Shown: piece after piece, positions 12,468 to 27,400 of the stretch
Position numbering within the stretch: the first letter of the stretch is position 1
Layout of the letters: each line of letters opens with the position of its first letter
Assembly (NCBI RefSeq): GCF_003073045.1
Contig: NC_037590.1
Coordinates: 18,462,708 to 18,526,707 of the forward strand
Origin: Pomacea canaliculata
Taxonomy: Eukaryota > Mollusca > Gastropoda > Architaenioglossa > Ampullariidae
Length of the DNA: 64,000 bases
Direction: 5' to 3'
Translations under genes and position numbers: made by a program
Notes under the pieces: model-generated
What the model was told of the DNA's origin: nothing
The model's database searches: none
The model's input: only the letters and a program-made list of their open reading frames with translations

Positions 12468-15400
12468 TTTTTCTAACAAGTAAGCCTTAACTTTCTGAGG
12501 AAGGGGGAGGTGATCAATATGGTCCCTCCTCACCCAACGAAGTACCAGGAAGCGACACATATGCTGAAGGGAGGGCACTCGACAAAATCTTGAGACCGGA
12601 TACAGCAGCTGGATGGGCAAGGGAGGAGAACCAGGACCAGCAGGACGTAAGAAGTACAGGAAGCGACCATTTTTGGAGTTCTCTACAGTCTGTTCGATGA
12701 ACTGGCATATCTTGGCTTTCCCGTGAGAGTCTGGCTGGGACCAGAAACTGAACAGACCTGCAAAAAGAAATGACAGCACAGCAACTGACTCTTCTTTACC
12801 ATTCACAATCAATCTGAAAGAAAAACAACTCCATATCACAGTGATAAATAATATTGGTACCATAATGAAAAAAAAAGTCAGCCTGTAATATTTAAATGGA
12901 ATGATAATGGTTTTTGAAGCATCTGGGTCCACAAACATACTGGTGATATTTTGGGAAAAAAGATGTATTCTCATTAACATAAACTTCACCTCTCTCCACT
13001 TTCCATCTCTCCTCTCTCTCTCTGAAATTTACATTTTATAATGCACTGCTTACATGAGGGTGATCACGTGTTTGTCACTGTGTTTATGATGATATGATAT
13101 GAGAGTCTGGTACTTGGAACTTTTCCCCAAACGTCACATTGCCAAGTTGCAATGTTCACAGGTTTTTTTTTAAAAGGGGGATTAACAACTGTATCTGTAA
13201 TTTGTTTGAAATTTCAACTTTTGAGACTTTTATTTCAACGCATCCACTAACTAGACGGATACAAGTATTCATTACCTAAAACGGTCTGTATAAAACAACA
13301 ACCATAAGAGACACATCATATTGCCTTTGTTTAGTTGAGCATGCTTACTGAGCTAACTTCTTTTTTCTAACTGTATAAAACAAGGGGATGAAAAAGATAC
13401 TCCTTCATCTAAAGAGTTTGCTTCAGCATGCAGTTAAAAAGTTACTGACCTTTGTGGTGTTCTATACGTGTATGATGTACATGACCCATAGACTTGAAGG
13501 AGAGAGAAAGGATATAGTTCTCGTTGGATGAATCACGCACCAGGAAAGAACCATCTGGCTTGTCACCCAGCTTGCTCTCTGCCTCCTCATAGCTCAGAGG
13601 ACCCCAGTACCAGCCACACTACAGCCCAGAGTGGAATTTACATAGCGATGTTATCAAGAAAATTGCTCTGTCACAGGACAACAAAACTACAGTGTACACT
13701 GTAAAGCATGCTGCTACTAAACAAGCTACTAAACACCCTTCAAGTGCTACATTGCTATTTCAATGCAGCTTGGAGCTCAGTAGCAGTGTGCAATTTCAGA
13801 TTACTGCTCAAAGGACATACTGAAGAAGGGAGGGATGGAGTATATTTTAAGGGCCTCTAACCCTTCAACACAGGAAGCTATTAGGTCGTCGTCTCATTCT
13901 TTTTTGTCTAAAGAGTGAACAGTAAATGGTCATAGATAAAATGAATCTGCAGGAAAATTAAAATATTGAAAGAAAAAAATACATGCGGGTTGCCAGGAAT
14001 GAGGTACTAACCAAAGGAAGGTGAACAAACAAAACCAGAGTGCAGGAAAAGGTAGAAGAAAGAAAAAGGTAACAAAAAATCTACAGGTAGATAAGGGAGC
14101 AAGCAAGAGCCAGAGGCTATTCACTTCTATATTGTTTCTTGCAGATCATGAAAGTGAAGGGAAAAAAAAACGCTTACAAAGAGAGGTGATGGGGGAAGGG
14201 TCGGGTGGGATGGTGTGGCAGTATGAGTATGAATGGGCAACAGACTGGATACATACCTATAGTTATAACCCTTACTACAATCTACTTTTTTAATTATCTG
14301 ATGTTCTGAAATTTTTGCTGTTGAAAATAATTGTGATTAAAAGTGAAAATAAAAATCCATGTACAGTACTGAGTTATAGTATTCCCAGCCTCAAATGGAA
14401 ACACACCATAGGTGTGGCTATTACACCAGAATGGCTTTTAGATTCCAGTTCATGTTCTTAATAAAATAAATAGGTGCTAATTAATGTTCACACTCTTATA
14501 AAAGAAATGGGGCATATTTTAACATTTCCATGCAAAAGCAGTGTTCAAGGAACTGATAATATCTTGCACATCCTTCTCATTTTAAAAGTTGGGAAAAAAC
14601 TTTTCACAAGCTGTCACCCAAGATCTGCCCATTACTGTTTGAAAACTGTTTATTTCTTTCAATATGTATATCTTGGTGCTTTAGTTCCTGGATGTAATAT
14701 AAAGCTACATGAACAGCCCCCACCCTGTCCAAAAAATAAAAGGAAGGAAAAAACCCCAACCAAACAAAAAAAAAAAAAAAAAATCAAAACCAAAGAAATC
14801 CTCAGGGAAACTTATCAGGCTTTTACACAACCTGCTCAAATAATATAATGAGGAAGAATTTAAAGTTTGCTATTGAAATACACTTTTCACTGGGAAACGT
14901 TCATCTTATGATATTCCTAACACCAGCTATTGCAACAGAGAATTAATCGGACTTGCTGTGAAGGTTTTCTTTAGTTTCTAGCAAAATAATGACATCTGAC
15001 ACTCTGCATATAGGCAAACATATCATGCCAATGGTGCCCACTATTGCTTTGTATTAATAAATCACTGTAAATTTTATACGATGACTTAAAGTTAACATTT
15101 TATGGTACATGCAGTGACTTTTCTGCTGATACTGTAGTAATAATAATAAATGTGCAACTTACACAGCTTATAAATTTCTCATAGAAGCATGCATTTAGCA
15201 CTTGTATATAAAAACTAGTCTACAAAGGAACAGAAAGATGAGTAATGATGAGAATGAAATGCAAAAGACTGTGAAGACACAAAAATAACAGACAAAAACA
15301 TAAGTAATCAACAAAGAAATATTGGTAGGAGAGACAGAATGTAGGTAAGAGAGATAAAAAGGTTAGTAGTGGACTGTGTTTAGGAGTAGTGTCAAGAAAA

Positions 15401-18400
15401 AAGTTAAAGAATTAAACCTCCTATCAGATACATAAAAATAAACAATTTTAAATCAGTCAAAAATTTAAAAATTCATTAAAAAACTTCTAAGTCTGTGACT
15501 GGAAAATCTGTTAAAAATCAAAATTAAGGCTTACAAATTCTTGTTCAGTTTATTAACACATTAGCTCTGTCCACTGTGTAGTTATGCTTAAGCCCAATGA
15601 TGTAATAATGATCACAAATATGCAGCAGGTACCCCAAGCACAACTGTTAAAACATCTGGCTTTCCTTACTACTTTGCTGACAAATTTAACTGAAAAAAAA
15701 AAATAGTTCAAACTTTGTAGCCTACCTTGATTTCACAATGAAGAAAAGATTTTTCATATCTTTGTGCTCTTTATTGGCTATCCATTTAAGCATGCATTCA
15801 CATAAATTCTCTTTTATTGTTTTTTTTTTCAGGTTCTGTTACCTCCTAGCTCACACTTCTGTTGCAATTCTACTCTATTCCTTGTTAGAAAATTGCATTT
15901 TCCAAAATAAGATCTAAACACTGGAATTCTCTCACCATCCAAAGCATGTCATTTACAAATATAAGAAGCATTTAAACTTGTACTTAAAAGACATCTTTAT
16001 CATTTCAGAATTTTACATCTGATGCCTGATTACTACTTGCATATCATTATATACTGCTCCCTGCCTGACTTTATGTGGCAAGATATTGATTTTTTTATGT
16101 TCATTAGTGACTAACTTTTATTATCTGACATTCCTTTTTATGTTGTTCTGTATTCACTATTAAACTGATTTTTTTTTTTTTTTTTTTGTGTATACAGGGA
16201 GAACAAATCCTACATATAAAGCACATAGAGTTTAATCCCTAAAATGAATGTCAGCAGACTCATGAGCAAGAATTGACATGACTGCATACACCCACATTAC
16301 TCCTTACACACACATTAACCCCAACATTTACATAGATGCTCATATGCATGAATGCACACACAATTGCACATCTAAATCTCTCATTTGTATACAGTGAAGT
16401 GAACTGGACTGCCATTCATCATCTAACATCTTGAATAAGGCTATAATCTTACTAGATAAATTAGTCACATATGACGTCTGTATAAGAACCTTTTAGGTTT
16501 ATCTGAAAGGATATTAAATTTTTTTTTATAAAAAGGCTTTGTTCATCCCACAAAACTGAGATTAAAGTACTTACATCTTTAAGCTGTTTCATGCTTTCTA
16601 AAAAGTCTTGATGTGAAGAGCTAGCACCATCCACACCTGTATGAATAAAAGGAGACATAATAGCTCATCTTTACACAGCTCTACACCAAATTTTGAAGTT
16701 TTAAAGCTTCAAACAAACAAGCAAGCAAACAAACAAACAAAAAGAAAAACAGAAAAGAAAACTAATTAAAGAGAAGTGTTTCAAAAGCTCTCTAGCTTGT
16801 TCTCTCAAAACTTCAAAAGCATGTGCATGCTCTCACACACATACATAAAGAGGTAGTGGGGGGGGTGGTGTTTTACACTGAGCCAGCAATGAAGGCTACA
16901 TCATGGCCAAGCAGCCAGCCCTGTAAACAGAGACCAAATGTAGAGAAAGAACAGCGTGCCTAAGAGGAGATCTAAACCCAGGACAGCCAATCCTCATTGG
17001 ACTGCCTTATGTGAAAAGTGGGAGAGTGGAAAGGGTTAGAGTATGAATGCATGACCAATATTGTATGGATATTAACTGCTACTCCAAATTTTTTTTCCTA
17101 TAAGATAGGTTTAATGTGTTGATCTTCCAATATAATATCTAAACCCTTATTACCAAGACTCTGTTGAAAAATGACTATATGTGAACATCTAATACAAAGT
17201 TTTCAGGTGTTTGTATGTCATTAGAAAACATTGGTTACATGAAAGATGAGGAAGTCTCCTGGTAGACAGGAATTAGTCCTTTCGTTCTGGCAGCATTGTC
17301 GTGCTGTGGGAACAAGGACACACACGTGCGCGCTGTTTTGGGCGACGGGAGAGTTTGACCACGAGAAACTGGTCCGTGCAGCCTCACCATCGTTCCCCCA
17401 TTTTGCCAAATGGGATTTCCGGCCCTCGTGTTTAGTCGTGGTTTCTTTATAAATCTGATCGCACGGCTAACGGCAGTCTAGCCGTCGTGTGAAACCGAGA
17501 AGGGGTGGGATAGAAGACGGAGGAGACACCGATTGCGATGGCGAAAAAGGCGACGAGAAATAAATGTCAACTAAAATACACAAATGAGTTTACGTTTTCA
17601 AAGCTTCACTTTGTCAGAACCACAGGATAGCGATGGATATTTAGCGGTGCTTGTCTCATTTTGATCCTGGCCAAAAACCTGGAACTTCGACTTTTTATGT
17701 TCTTTACGGGAAATAGACCAGCCTATTATTGATTATGAATATGAATTACGCATATGAACATGGAGTGTACCCACAGACCTTTCCGTGAAGACAGATTGCA
17801 CGGAGGTTCCGAATCATGTGCTTTGAAGAGAGATGCTGAGACACTACATCGCTGAATAAGGGCCATGTTGTCCACTACATTCTTTTTTCCGAGGGTAAAG
17901 CAGGTTCCGCCGCGCCGTAACCATGTCCGCGTCGACAAGGGCAGTTCAAGGGATGGCGAGGGACGATGAAAACGAAGGCGATGAAGATGAGGATAATCGT
18001 GATCATGGCTGGGGTTAGGCGGCGACAAACTAAGGCTCAAAAGGGGCATGCCCATGCCTGTCTGGCCGAGACCCATAGCGCCTACAACGGCAACCAAGAG
18101 ACACGGAAGAGCTCGATGCTCGTCTTTCTTCTGGTGCCAGAAAGAAGACTTGAAGAAACCTGGTTCTTATTTACTTCTAATCAAGCCACACGGCCGGATG
18201 TCGATTGGCGGATGGAGGCAGTTGAAGGGGGAAAGCTAGGGGTGAAGGATGATGATGTGAGAAAAGATGCTGAAGGGCTCGCGATCGGCGAGAGGGTGCG
18301 CCAGTTGCGTGGGCGGAGGAGGGAAGTTGGAGTGAGAACGACTGGCTGCAGTCGGTGATAACACGTTGAAGTTTGGGTGGGTGGGGGTAGAGAGGAAAGG

Positions 18401-21400
18401 AGTCGATTCCCAGAAGTTCAGTGACATATAAATTCAGCTGAAACCGTTTCATGATCTCTAACACCATGCTTTGGATGATGTTTACCTCTTCATATTTTCT
18501 TTGAAAGTCATTGCCTAAACGAATATAGTCATAGGACTAATTGATTAAAAGCATAGTTTAACCTAGTCTAGTCATAGAATGGTGAAACTAAGTTAATAAA
18601 TATATAAGAACGCCGTTACACGTCATTAAATTAAAAATGTAGAATTTTTTCTAAAAATCGATAAAAGACACTGGGAAGGCCACATTGTGTGTGCGTGTAA
18701 ATGAGACGATAACTGACGTCTTGAGACATCTGAACGCTGTAGTCGATGTGCCGACTGATATCTGAGATAGACAATGTTGAAAAATGGCGATAAAAGGTGC
18801 AGGAAATGAAATGATGGGGGCTTGAGTGGAACTGACGGAATGAATTCATGGTACATTAAACTGGAACGGCTGACGTTGAGGGAAAACAGAGTATGACTAA
18901 CTTTGAACAACAGTTTAATCACTCTCTCTTTCACAACACAACCCCTATTCTTTCTATCACTCACAAACAGTTGCGTTCCTCATCCCCCTTCTCCCTCGCA
19001 ATCATATCCAACCAGCAACGATTTTGTCCCTAAACACCTCGACGTTAACACTCAACCAGAAATCAGCGAAGCAGATCGTCAAGTTAGTGTCGGCAAATGT
19101 GTGCTTTTTTCCTCATAAGCCTGAAAGCGATGACAGTATTATGTACACTGACGGACTTGCTGAATTACTCTCACAAACATCCGCCTCTAGTTTGGCAAAT
19201 GATTCTGGTACAGTCCATGATCTAATAAAGGAGAACAGGAAAACGAACGATGCCAAAGCCAAGAAATTTGTCTCCTCGAGGTTTTTTAAGAGATCTGCTG
19301 TTTCACCATTTATGTAGTATTGAAATTGCAACAATGCACACGATATAAGTAGTCACGTTAGAATAAAACAGATACTCTATATACATAGATTTAGACAAGC
19401 AATAACAGTTATCAAAGCAGGTGATGCACGCGCGAGTGAGAGAGAGAGAAGCACACGTGTACGTGAATGAAGGAGAGTGAGGGCAGTCTGATAATCAAAG
19501 AGGGACAAACAAAATGTGAAAGCTACCAAACTTGATGCACGCTGACTACTTTTTGTTGCCCAGTTTCAAAATACAACAAAACTTGCTGACTACTTGTAAG
19601 GAAAAAACTCGTGGGACCTTAAGCTGCTTCACTGGCTGAAACATCGCACGGGTGGGATCGTACATGTTTTTTTTTTGAAAGCCCTTACTGCACTATGACT
19701 AGGATAGCATGCAACCTTTCAGGTTGTGCAAGGAAGCATAAATCTATAAATATGTATGACAAGTGTAGGCCACTCTTCTCCAACGGACGCCACCTCTTCT
19801 TAATAAACAAAGTAGGGACAGCTGTACCCCGGCAAGAAATAAAGGTTGGGCAACATGCTTTGGGTACGTGGTGAGCGATTGATCCGATTTTTCTAAATCA
19901 AGTTTTTGAAGTCTTCAATGCCATTTAATGACAGTGGATAATAAATCTCTATGACAAGGTTCCCCACCACCCCACACACACAACCATCATTCATGAAGTT
20001 GTATAATAAGAAATAAAAATATAGGTAAAGGTGAACGGATATATAATTTTGTTTAAAACTTCTATCTAGTGAAATGAACAATACATGTACCAGAAAATGC
20101 TTTGATATCTGGGTGTGTTCAGATAAGGAAGTTCAATGTAAGATGCGGGAAACATGTGTAACTGCGGAGAAAGTCGTACCATTTCCTGACAGTCGAACCT
20201 TCGGTTAAAACGCGTGGAACTGGTGGTGACGACGACACGCGCGCCGATTAGCGAAGTGGCCACTTTACTACTCCAGAGACGTCTCTGACTACTCCAGAGT
20301 ACGCTCGTGGAAAAGGACAAGCGGTGGGAGAGCTAACCCCATCGGTGAGAAGGAGTTAAAGGGCGGGAGCTTTGACGAAGAACGTGTGATTTGTTGTTTG
20401 AAGATGGAAAAGTAATGAAAATAGCTGTGGTGAACGCTGAGCGATAATATAGCAAAAAAAGCCATTCCCACCTCTTGGCTTTTCAGGGTATTGGCTCTGT
20501 CCGAGATTTTGCAAACAATATACTCAAATTAGGGGAGCGAGTAGTAGGAGCACTGGCGTCCGAACCTAGGCATTGGCGCACAAGCTTTCCCCAGTTGAAC
20601 CAGCTATTGTGAATGGATACCTGACTCCATAAATGGTTAGGGAAAGGTAAAGCAGCGTGAGGGTGAGGAGATGGGCATTTCCCTCACATAAAGCTGGCCC
20701 CGAGAAAAAAAAGGTATCAAGCCCCTCTCTCTCCAATAACTTCCTCTCCCAAAAGGGGGGTGAGTCTCAGATTTGGGGGAAGGTGTTAAAAAAAATATTG
20801 GCGCTGGAGTGGTGGTCAGCAACTATAAAACTAAACAGGACGAAACATGAAATTGTGGGTGAAAGGATGGGGAGGAGTAGAGTGTTGTTAAGCTAAATAA
20901 ATGTTTATCACTCAGAGTGGAGTGCAAAGTTATTTCCATATGGTAAGGTCTAGCACAGTGTTTGTACCTGCTTTCCTGCGAATGGAAGGGGGGTAATTAG
21001 GGTAATTAGTATTTTGCAATGCACTCAACCCAGTCATCTGATTAAAAACAAATGACTAGTGTTGGTCTTTAATTCCTACGCGCTGAACATTCAAGTACAA
21101 ACCTTGTGAAGCCACCCGCACACACACAGCTAACGAAGCATATGTGGACATCCGATTCTCTCTATTTTACTGTATTTTATCAAGCCCTTCCTGTTGACAA
21201 ACGGAAGGAGGTGCGTCTGCTGGGCAAACTGGTGAAAAACAAATGTTATTTACGATAGCCTCCCACCACACCACCACACGCCTTAAAGAATTGTCGATTT
21301 CTGAGCAGTCAAAAAGCATGCATGTCCTCCTTTCAGCCTTCAGTTCCGAAACAGGAAGTTTTCTATCCAAACGTGGGTGTGTTGTCTGGGAATATTACAT

Positions 21401-24400
21401 AAAGCACTATGACTGGCGAGGAGGGAGCCGATTTCGTGACTGGAAAACAACCTGTGCTTTCTCAGCAGGTTATTGATCTTCTCAGGACTCCTTTCCATTA
21501 CCCGCTCTCCTCCCCACCCCCCGTCCCCCCATACCACACCTTGATACACACTAAAGATGATTACCCCGCCAACGACCGACATTTTCTCCCTCCACTCACC
21601 CTTACATAAGCACCACAAAAGTGGACTCCAAACTGTTTGTGTAGTAGTGCTCGTGTGAGAGCAGGTCAGGAAAGCGTGTGCTCATGTATATCTTATCAGT
21701 TTACAATACTACGACAGAAACATGCTACCTATATGCAATGCCACATACTGGTATTCACAACCATGCTTCTTTACTGCTGCAGTATAGTGGCACTACCAAT
21801 CAAACTTTGGATTATACAGATTTCAAAGAAAAAAATTAAGCAAAGCTCAGTTGTGAGTTCTGATTTAAATTGTACAGCATAGTGATGTATAATTGCATCA
21901 TAAGCCCCATAGCCTTGACTGACCAGGGCAGCCTGACATTCTCACTAATGAAAGTGTGTGTGCATGCCACAGAACGTATCACATGGCTAACGAAAAAAAG
22001 AATTTAAATGCACTTTGGAGCAGCACCTAGTCTTCCCACCTTCGTGTTACTCAAGTCTCCAAATTTCTGTTTCAGATAATATGGCCTTGTACTAAGGGCA
22101 AGACATCACTGTTTAACCAATAGTATTGCCTTTTCTGGGCAGATTCTTGGTAGTCCAGGATATAAAAAAGTATGGACTAGCTTGAAAGTAGGAGCAGGGA
22201 ATAATGAAAATCAACAGTGCTGATGTAATTTTATAAGCCATACAATTAAGAGAGGACTGATACAGAGTAAATCCAAATAACTTATTTGATCTTCATCATA
22301 TTGAACACAGATACTGGCATTATACTTGGAGAGGAGATGGGCGCCACCAAGTTCGCCAAAGCCCACTGAAAGGACTAATGGTAGCGAAACAGAATAGAAG
22401 CAACATGCCGGATCGGTCCGAGGCCCGGATACCAACGACCGCGCACCCCTGGTGGTCTCCAGGGAGGGGCGACAGTGTGCTACTGGAACCAAGTCTACAC
22501 CAAGTCTACAATCAAGCTGCCTACACAAGGAACTACTATCGGAACATGGAATGTTCGCCACACTCTTTCAATGCGGCAAAGTGAAAGAACTCACACACGA
22601 GTTACAGCGTTACCGCTGGGACATAGTGGGACTTGCAGAAGTCCGATGGACTGGTTTCGGGAGTCAACTACAGATGAAGGCCACAAGCTCTGGTTCAGCG
22701 GAGACGCAATCAAGCATGAACGTGGTGTCGCTTTCATTCAGGAAGGAGGTGGCTGAACTGTCATCAGCTGCACCCCAGTCTCTAGCAGACTTATCTCCAT
22801 CCGAATCTCTGCTCGACCGCACAACATTACCATTATACAAGTGTACGCCCCCAACATCAGAACACGAAGATGAAGAGGTTGAGGAATTCTACGAGGAGCT
22901 GGACAACATCATCAAGAAAACTCCGAAGAAAGACATCTTGCTTGTCCTTGGCGACTGGAATGCTACAGTCGGCCCTGACGCTTACCAACAATGGGCAGGA
23001 ACAGTCGGCAAGTTTGGCCTAGGCAACACCAACGCAAGAGGCCTACGGCTACTAGAATTCGCTCAGAGTCACCGTCTCACCATTGCCAATACCCTCCACC
23101 CGCACAAGAAGTCAAGAACTGTAACATGGCATTCGCCGTGAGGTCTGGTCCATAACCAGATTGACTTCATCTTGCTGCCTCAGCGTTTCAAATCAAGCAT
23201 CAACAAAGCACAAACGAGGTCCTTTCCTGGCGCTGACATAGGCAGCGACCACAACCTCGTCCTCACTAGCTTCAAGTTGAAACTGAAGTTGAGACGTGAC
23301 AACAATAAGAGCCCTCGCATCCGATTCAACCTTGAGAAGCTCAAAGATCCGGACACAGAGAGGATCTTCCAGGCCCAGGTGGGGGGCAAATTTGCAGCCC
23401 TGGCTACTATAGACTGCGACATAGACGCCCTTGCTGGAAGTATCAAAGAGGTGCTACTCTCTACTGCAGACGAAGTGCTGGGGAAGCAGAGGAAGCGCAA
23501 ACAACCCTGGTGACAGACGACATCCTTGATCTTTGCGACGAAAGGAGAGCCTTGAAGAAAGGGAGAGGTCGAGACCCGACGTCAGCAGGAACAAGTACAG
23601 ACTTGTCAACCAGCAGATCAGAACAAGGATGAAGGAGGCAAAAGAAGATTGGATCGAAGACCAGTGTTGCAGCGTGGAAATAGGCATGGCTAGCGGAGAC
23701 AGCAAGAAGGCATATGAATACTGAAGGCCCTCACAAGACTCAGCAGCGACCAGCCACAGTCATCGAAGACAGCGCCGGACAGCTCCTTACGGAAAACGCT
23801 GCTGTACTAAGTCGTTGGACTGAATACTGCCAAGACTTGTACAACTACAAGATCGAGCCAGACACCAGCATTCTCCAGCATCACCAGACTGGACAAGAGA
23901 GGCTGAAGACTGCCAGTCCTCATGATGAGGTGAGAGAAGCTATGCACAGTCTGAAGGAGGAAAGTCACCTGGTGTGGACAACGTACCTGCTGAGCTGCTG
24001 AAGCATGGAGGAGATGCAACAACCAAGGCCTTCACCACACTGCTGTCAAAAGATATGGAAGAAAAGAAATGGCCAAAAGAATGGGCTCAGTCTATCATCA
24101 TCCCACTCCCTAAGAAAGGGAACCTGCGGCAGTGCCAGAACTACAGAACCATCAGTCTGATAAGTCACCCAAGCAAAGTAATGCTCAGAATCATCCTCAA
24201 CCGCTTAAAACCTATTGCAGAGGAACTGCTGGCAGAAGAACAGGCTGGCTTCAGGGCTGGAAGAAGCACGGTAGAACAGATCTTTAACTGCCGTGTTATG
24301 ATAGAAAAACACCTGGAGCATCAACGTCAACTATACCATAACTTCATTGACTTCAAAAAAGCTTTTGATCGTGTCTGGCACGATGGACTCTGGCAGGTCA

Positions 24401-27400
24401 TGAGATCATTCAACATAGAGGAGGACTGATCCAGATGGTAGCAGCACTCTACAAGAACGCCTCCAGCGCGTACTTCAACAACCACTAGGCGAGTTCTTCG
24501 CGATGACGATCGGGGTCCGTCAAGGGTGCCTACTCTCTCCCATCCTTTTTAACATCTTCCTTGAAAAAATCATGCAGGACACCCTCCACAACCACCTTAC
24601 CTCAATCTCCATTGGTGGCAGACCCCTGTGCAACCTCCGCTTGCAGATGACATTGACCTCATGGCAGGCAGTAACAACGAACTTCAGGATTTGACGGACA
24701 GACTCTCCAGGCGAGCGGGGCCTATGGCATGGAAATAAGCTCAGAAAAAAGCAAAGTAATGATTATTTCCACCACGACAGCAGCAGCAACATCGTCATGA
24801 ACGGCCAGAAACTGGAGGAGGTCAACAGCTTCAGTATTTGGGTGCCACCCTGACTAGAGATGGTTGCTGTACAGCAGAGATCCGTATCAGGATTGGTATG
24901 GCAACATCCGCAATGTCCAGCTGGATAGGATCTGGCGAAGCAACTCAATCAGCTTCAGTACCAAGCACAGGCTGTACAAGTCCCTCGTAGTGTCAATCCT
25001 ACTCTACGGCTGCGAGACTTGGACGCTGCTTGCCGCAACGGAAAAGAAGCTCCAGGCCTTTGAGAAACAGTGCTTGAGAAGGCTGCTCCGCATCTCGGCG
25101 AACACAAAGACCAACGCATACGTACGGAGCACCGTAACCTCCCTCGTGGGCCCACATGAGCCCTTTCTGGCAACAGTGAAGCGGCGCAAGCTCGCCTGGT
25201 TCGGTCACGTCACCCGCCACAACACCCTGTCCAAGACGATCCTACAAGGAACCCTCGAAGGGAGCCGTCGTCGTGGTCGTCCGAGGAAAAGCTGGGTCAC
25301 CAACATTAAAGAATGGACCGAACGCGAGATGCCAGACCTGCTCTCATCTGCTCAAGACAGGACCGGGTGGAAAATTCTGTCTGTTGCTGCTGCCGGACGG
25401 TCCCCCCTACGCCCGGACCGGGCATGGGACTGACCTGACCTGACCTGACTGGCATTACACTAAGATGTTTATGGACAGAGTCACTTTTTACACAGCTGAA
25501 ATCAATCAAATTTTTAGATTTCAGGTCCACCAATGGTCCCTTTCATCCCAAAATTTTCTTTATCAAGAAAGTAAATTCAGAAGACAACAAGTCTGTCAGT
25601 GAATGTACAGCACTTGAATATTTTAATGAAAGTCCTGTCATAATCAGCTCTAAAAGCTAGCACTTATGCTAACAGTCCACTTTCCATTTCCTTAATCTGC
25701 AAAACCTCCTCCAGGTAACATCCATGAAAAACCAAAGTTAATAAAATAGAAAACTGCAAATAAAAGTTAATATTTTTTCTTATCAATAACATGTACAAAT
25801 TAAATAATGAGAAGAGTCATTAGTGTGCTATTCTATGAACATAAACTGTAAAGTAATTAACTTACTTGTACATCTGATGTTCCTTTGACTTGAATCAGCT
25901 CCAACACTTGAGTGTTTCTTTGATGAGCGTATCACTCTGTCATCCTCTAAATTTTTAGTAACAGTACGGGTGGGAAGGGGAGGTGGTCCTTGTGATCCAT
26001 GGTCCAACCAGTCAAGTAGTTCATGAGAAGAACCATGTACGGAAATGCCTGGAAGGGGTTCTTTGACCTCTAAGTCACAAGGGTCTACATTCTTTGATGT
26101 GGCTAGTGAAGACTGCGCTATATCTACCTCTGAAAGGCAAGGTGAGGAGATGCTTGGCAAAGTGCTGGGTATCTGATGTTCGCTGTCACTTTTAGGATCA
26201 TGCCCAACAGCTGCAGCTCCTTCCATATCAGCAATCCCTTCTGGTGAGTCTGAAGCACAGTCCTGATCTTGTTTACCTTTTGGATGGTTTTTCTTTTTGT
26301 CAAAAAATGGGCAAAAATCTGTTGTTATGGGTGTGTGCTTTGTTGTTTGATCTATATGCATTTTTTGCACTACATCATTGAGGGTTCCTGAGAAAACAGC
26401 TTGATCCAAGTCACCACAAGCATCATTTTCTTTATGTGTCTGAAAACTTTGTAAAGTGTGATCAATCTTGTTGGGTTCTACGGATGACTGAGTATCGTCT
26501 GCCACAATTTCACACATACTGTCAGATGCGCTTACAATCATTATGTCCCCTGGCAGCATTCCTTCTGCCACTGCAGCAGCAGTTTCTGTGTGCTGTGATA
26601 ATGCAGCTAATGCTGCACCTTCATCTTTAGTTCTTGCAGGAAAATAGTTCTCATCAACAGTGACATTTTTTGCATCTGCGTTGTCTTTGGATGTTTGGTT
26701 GCATGGTGGCAATAAGCTGGAGTGGTTCTGTGGGTTGACAGCGTCAAGATCAAAACTATGACTGTCTGCTGATGGCCTAGAAAGAATGGTGGAGTTGTTT
26801 AAAAAGCAAGGCTGAGCATCAACAAATTTACTAGCATCACTTACTTTAAAATTGCCTCTGTCTGGACAAGATGCTTCTGAACCCAAAATTCTAGGTCTAG
26901 CGTCTTTCTCGCTTTTATTTACATTTACTGCAGACCTAAATGTTAATGAAGCTGAGCCTGAGACTTGATCTTCTCCTGCTGATACACTTGCAACATTCGG
27001 ACAACTGATGCTTTGAAATATAGTCATAGAGGAAAAATCCTCTTCTGAATAATTTCTTTCAGGCAAAGGTGGAGGAATAAGAGAATCAGTTGCAGGATCC
27101 TCTACCAGTGCAGGTGCATCTGCTGGAGTTTGAGACTGTCTGCTTAAGCCAGTCTGGCCACCACTAAGCCCACCAAATGAGTGTCGATCAGAAGAAGACA
27201 CAGCACTCTGAGACTGTTTCTGGGACTTTTTGCGAATTATTACTTTAGAATTAGCATATAAATCATCTTCTTCTAGTTCTGAAGCAGATTTTGAGCTGTC
27301 CAGTTGTCCAGTACCTGAATGTTTTATCAAGAATTGACCAACCCCTGATTTTGATTCTGCAAAGCGACTGTTGAAAGTTGATGGCTGAATGCCTTCTCCA

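Larger units (their letters stand above)
16637..25865 (-). other. Large SOCS7 intron with inserts
   Basis: This 9.2 kb intron separates the N-terminal exon from the SH2-region exons. Phases on both sides agree (A|GT, giving CTSVDGASS). Contents: CpG-rich stretch 17270-18370, SINE copy 20530-20715, and the decayed RTE LINE 22330-25450 in antisense orientation. Between these I find only short frames that match nothing I recognise, including 19024-19317 on + (97 aa, Ser/Lys-rich). Confidence 0.6.

Noticed and set aside
17221..17409. Possible alternative SOCS7 first exon (MAKWGNDGEAARTS)
   Set aside because: The available donor leaves phase 0, which does not fit the phase needed by exon 16636-16575.
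17726..18358. Overlapping 123 and 130 aa frames in the CpG-rich intron segment
   Set aside because: Open on both strands at once because stops are rare in GC-richer DNA; no domain seen.
19024..19317. 97 aa plus-strand frame in SOCS7 intron
   Set aside because: Some stretches look protein-like, but no homology recognised, no splice context, and the opposite strand is also open.
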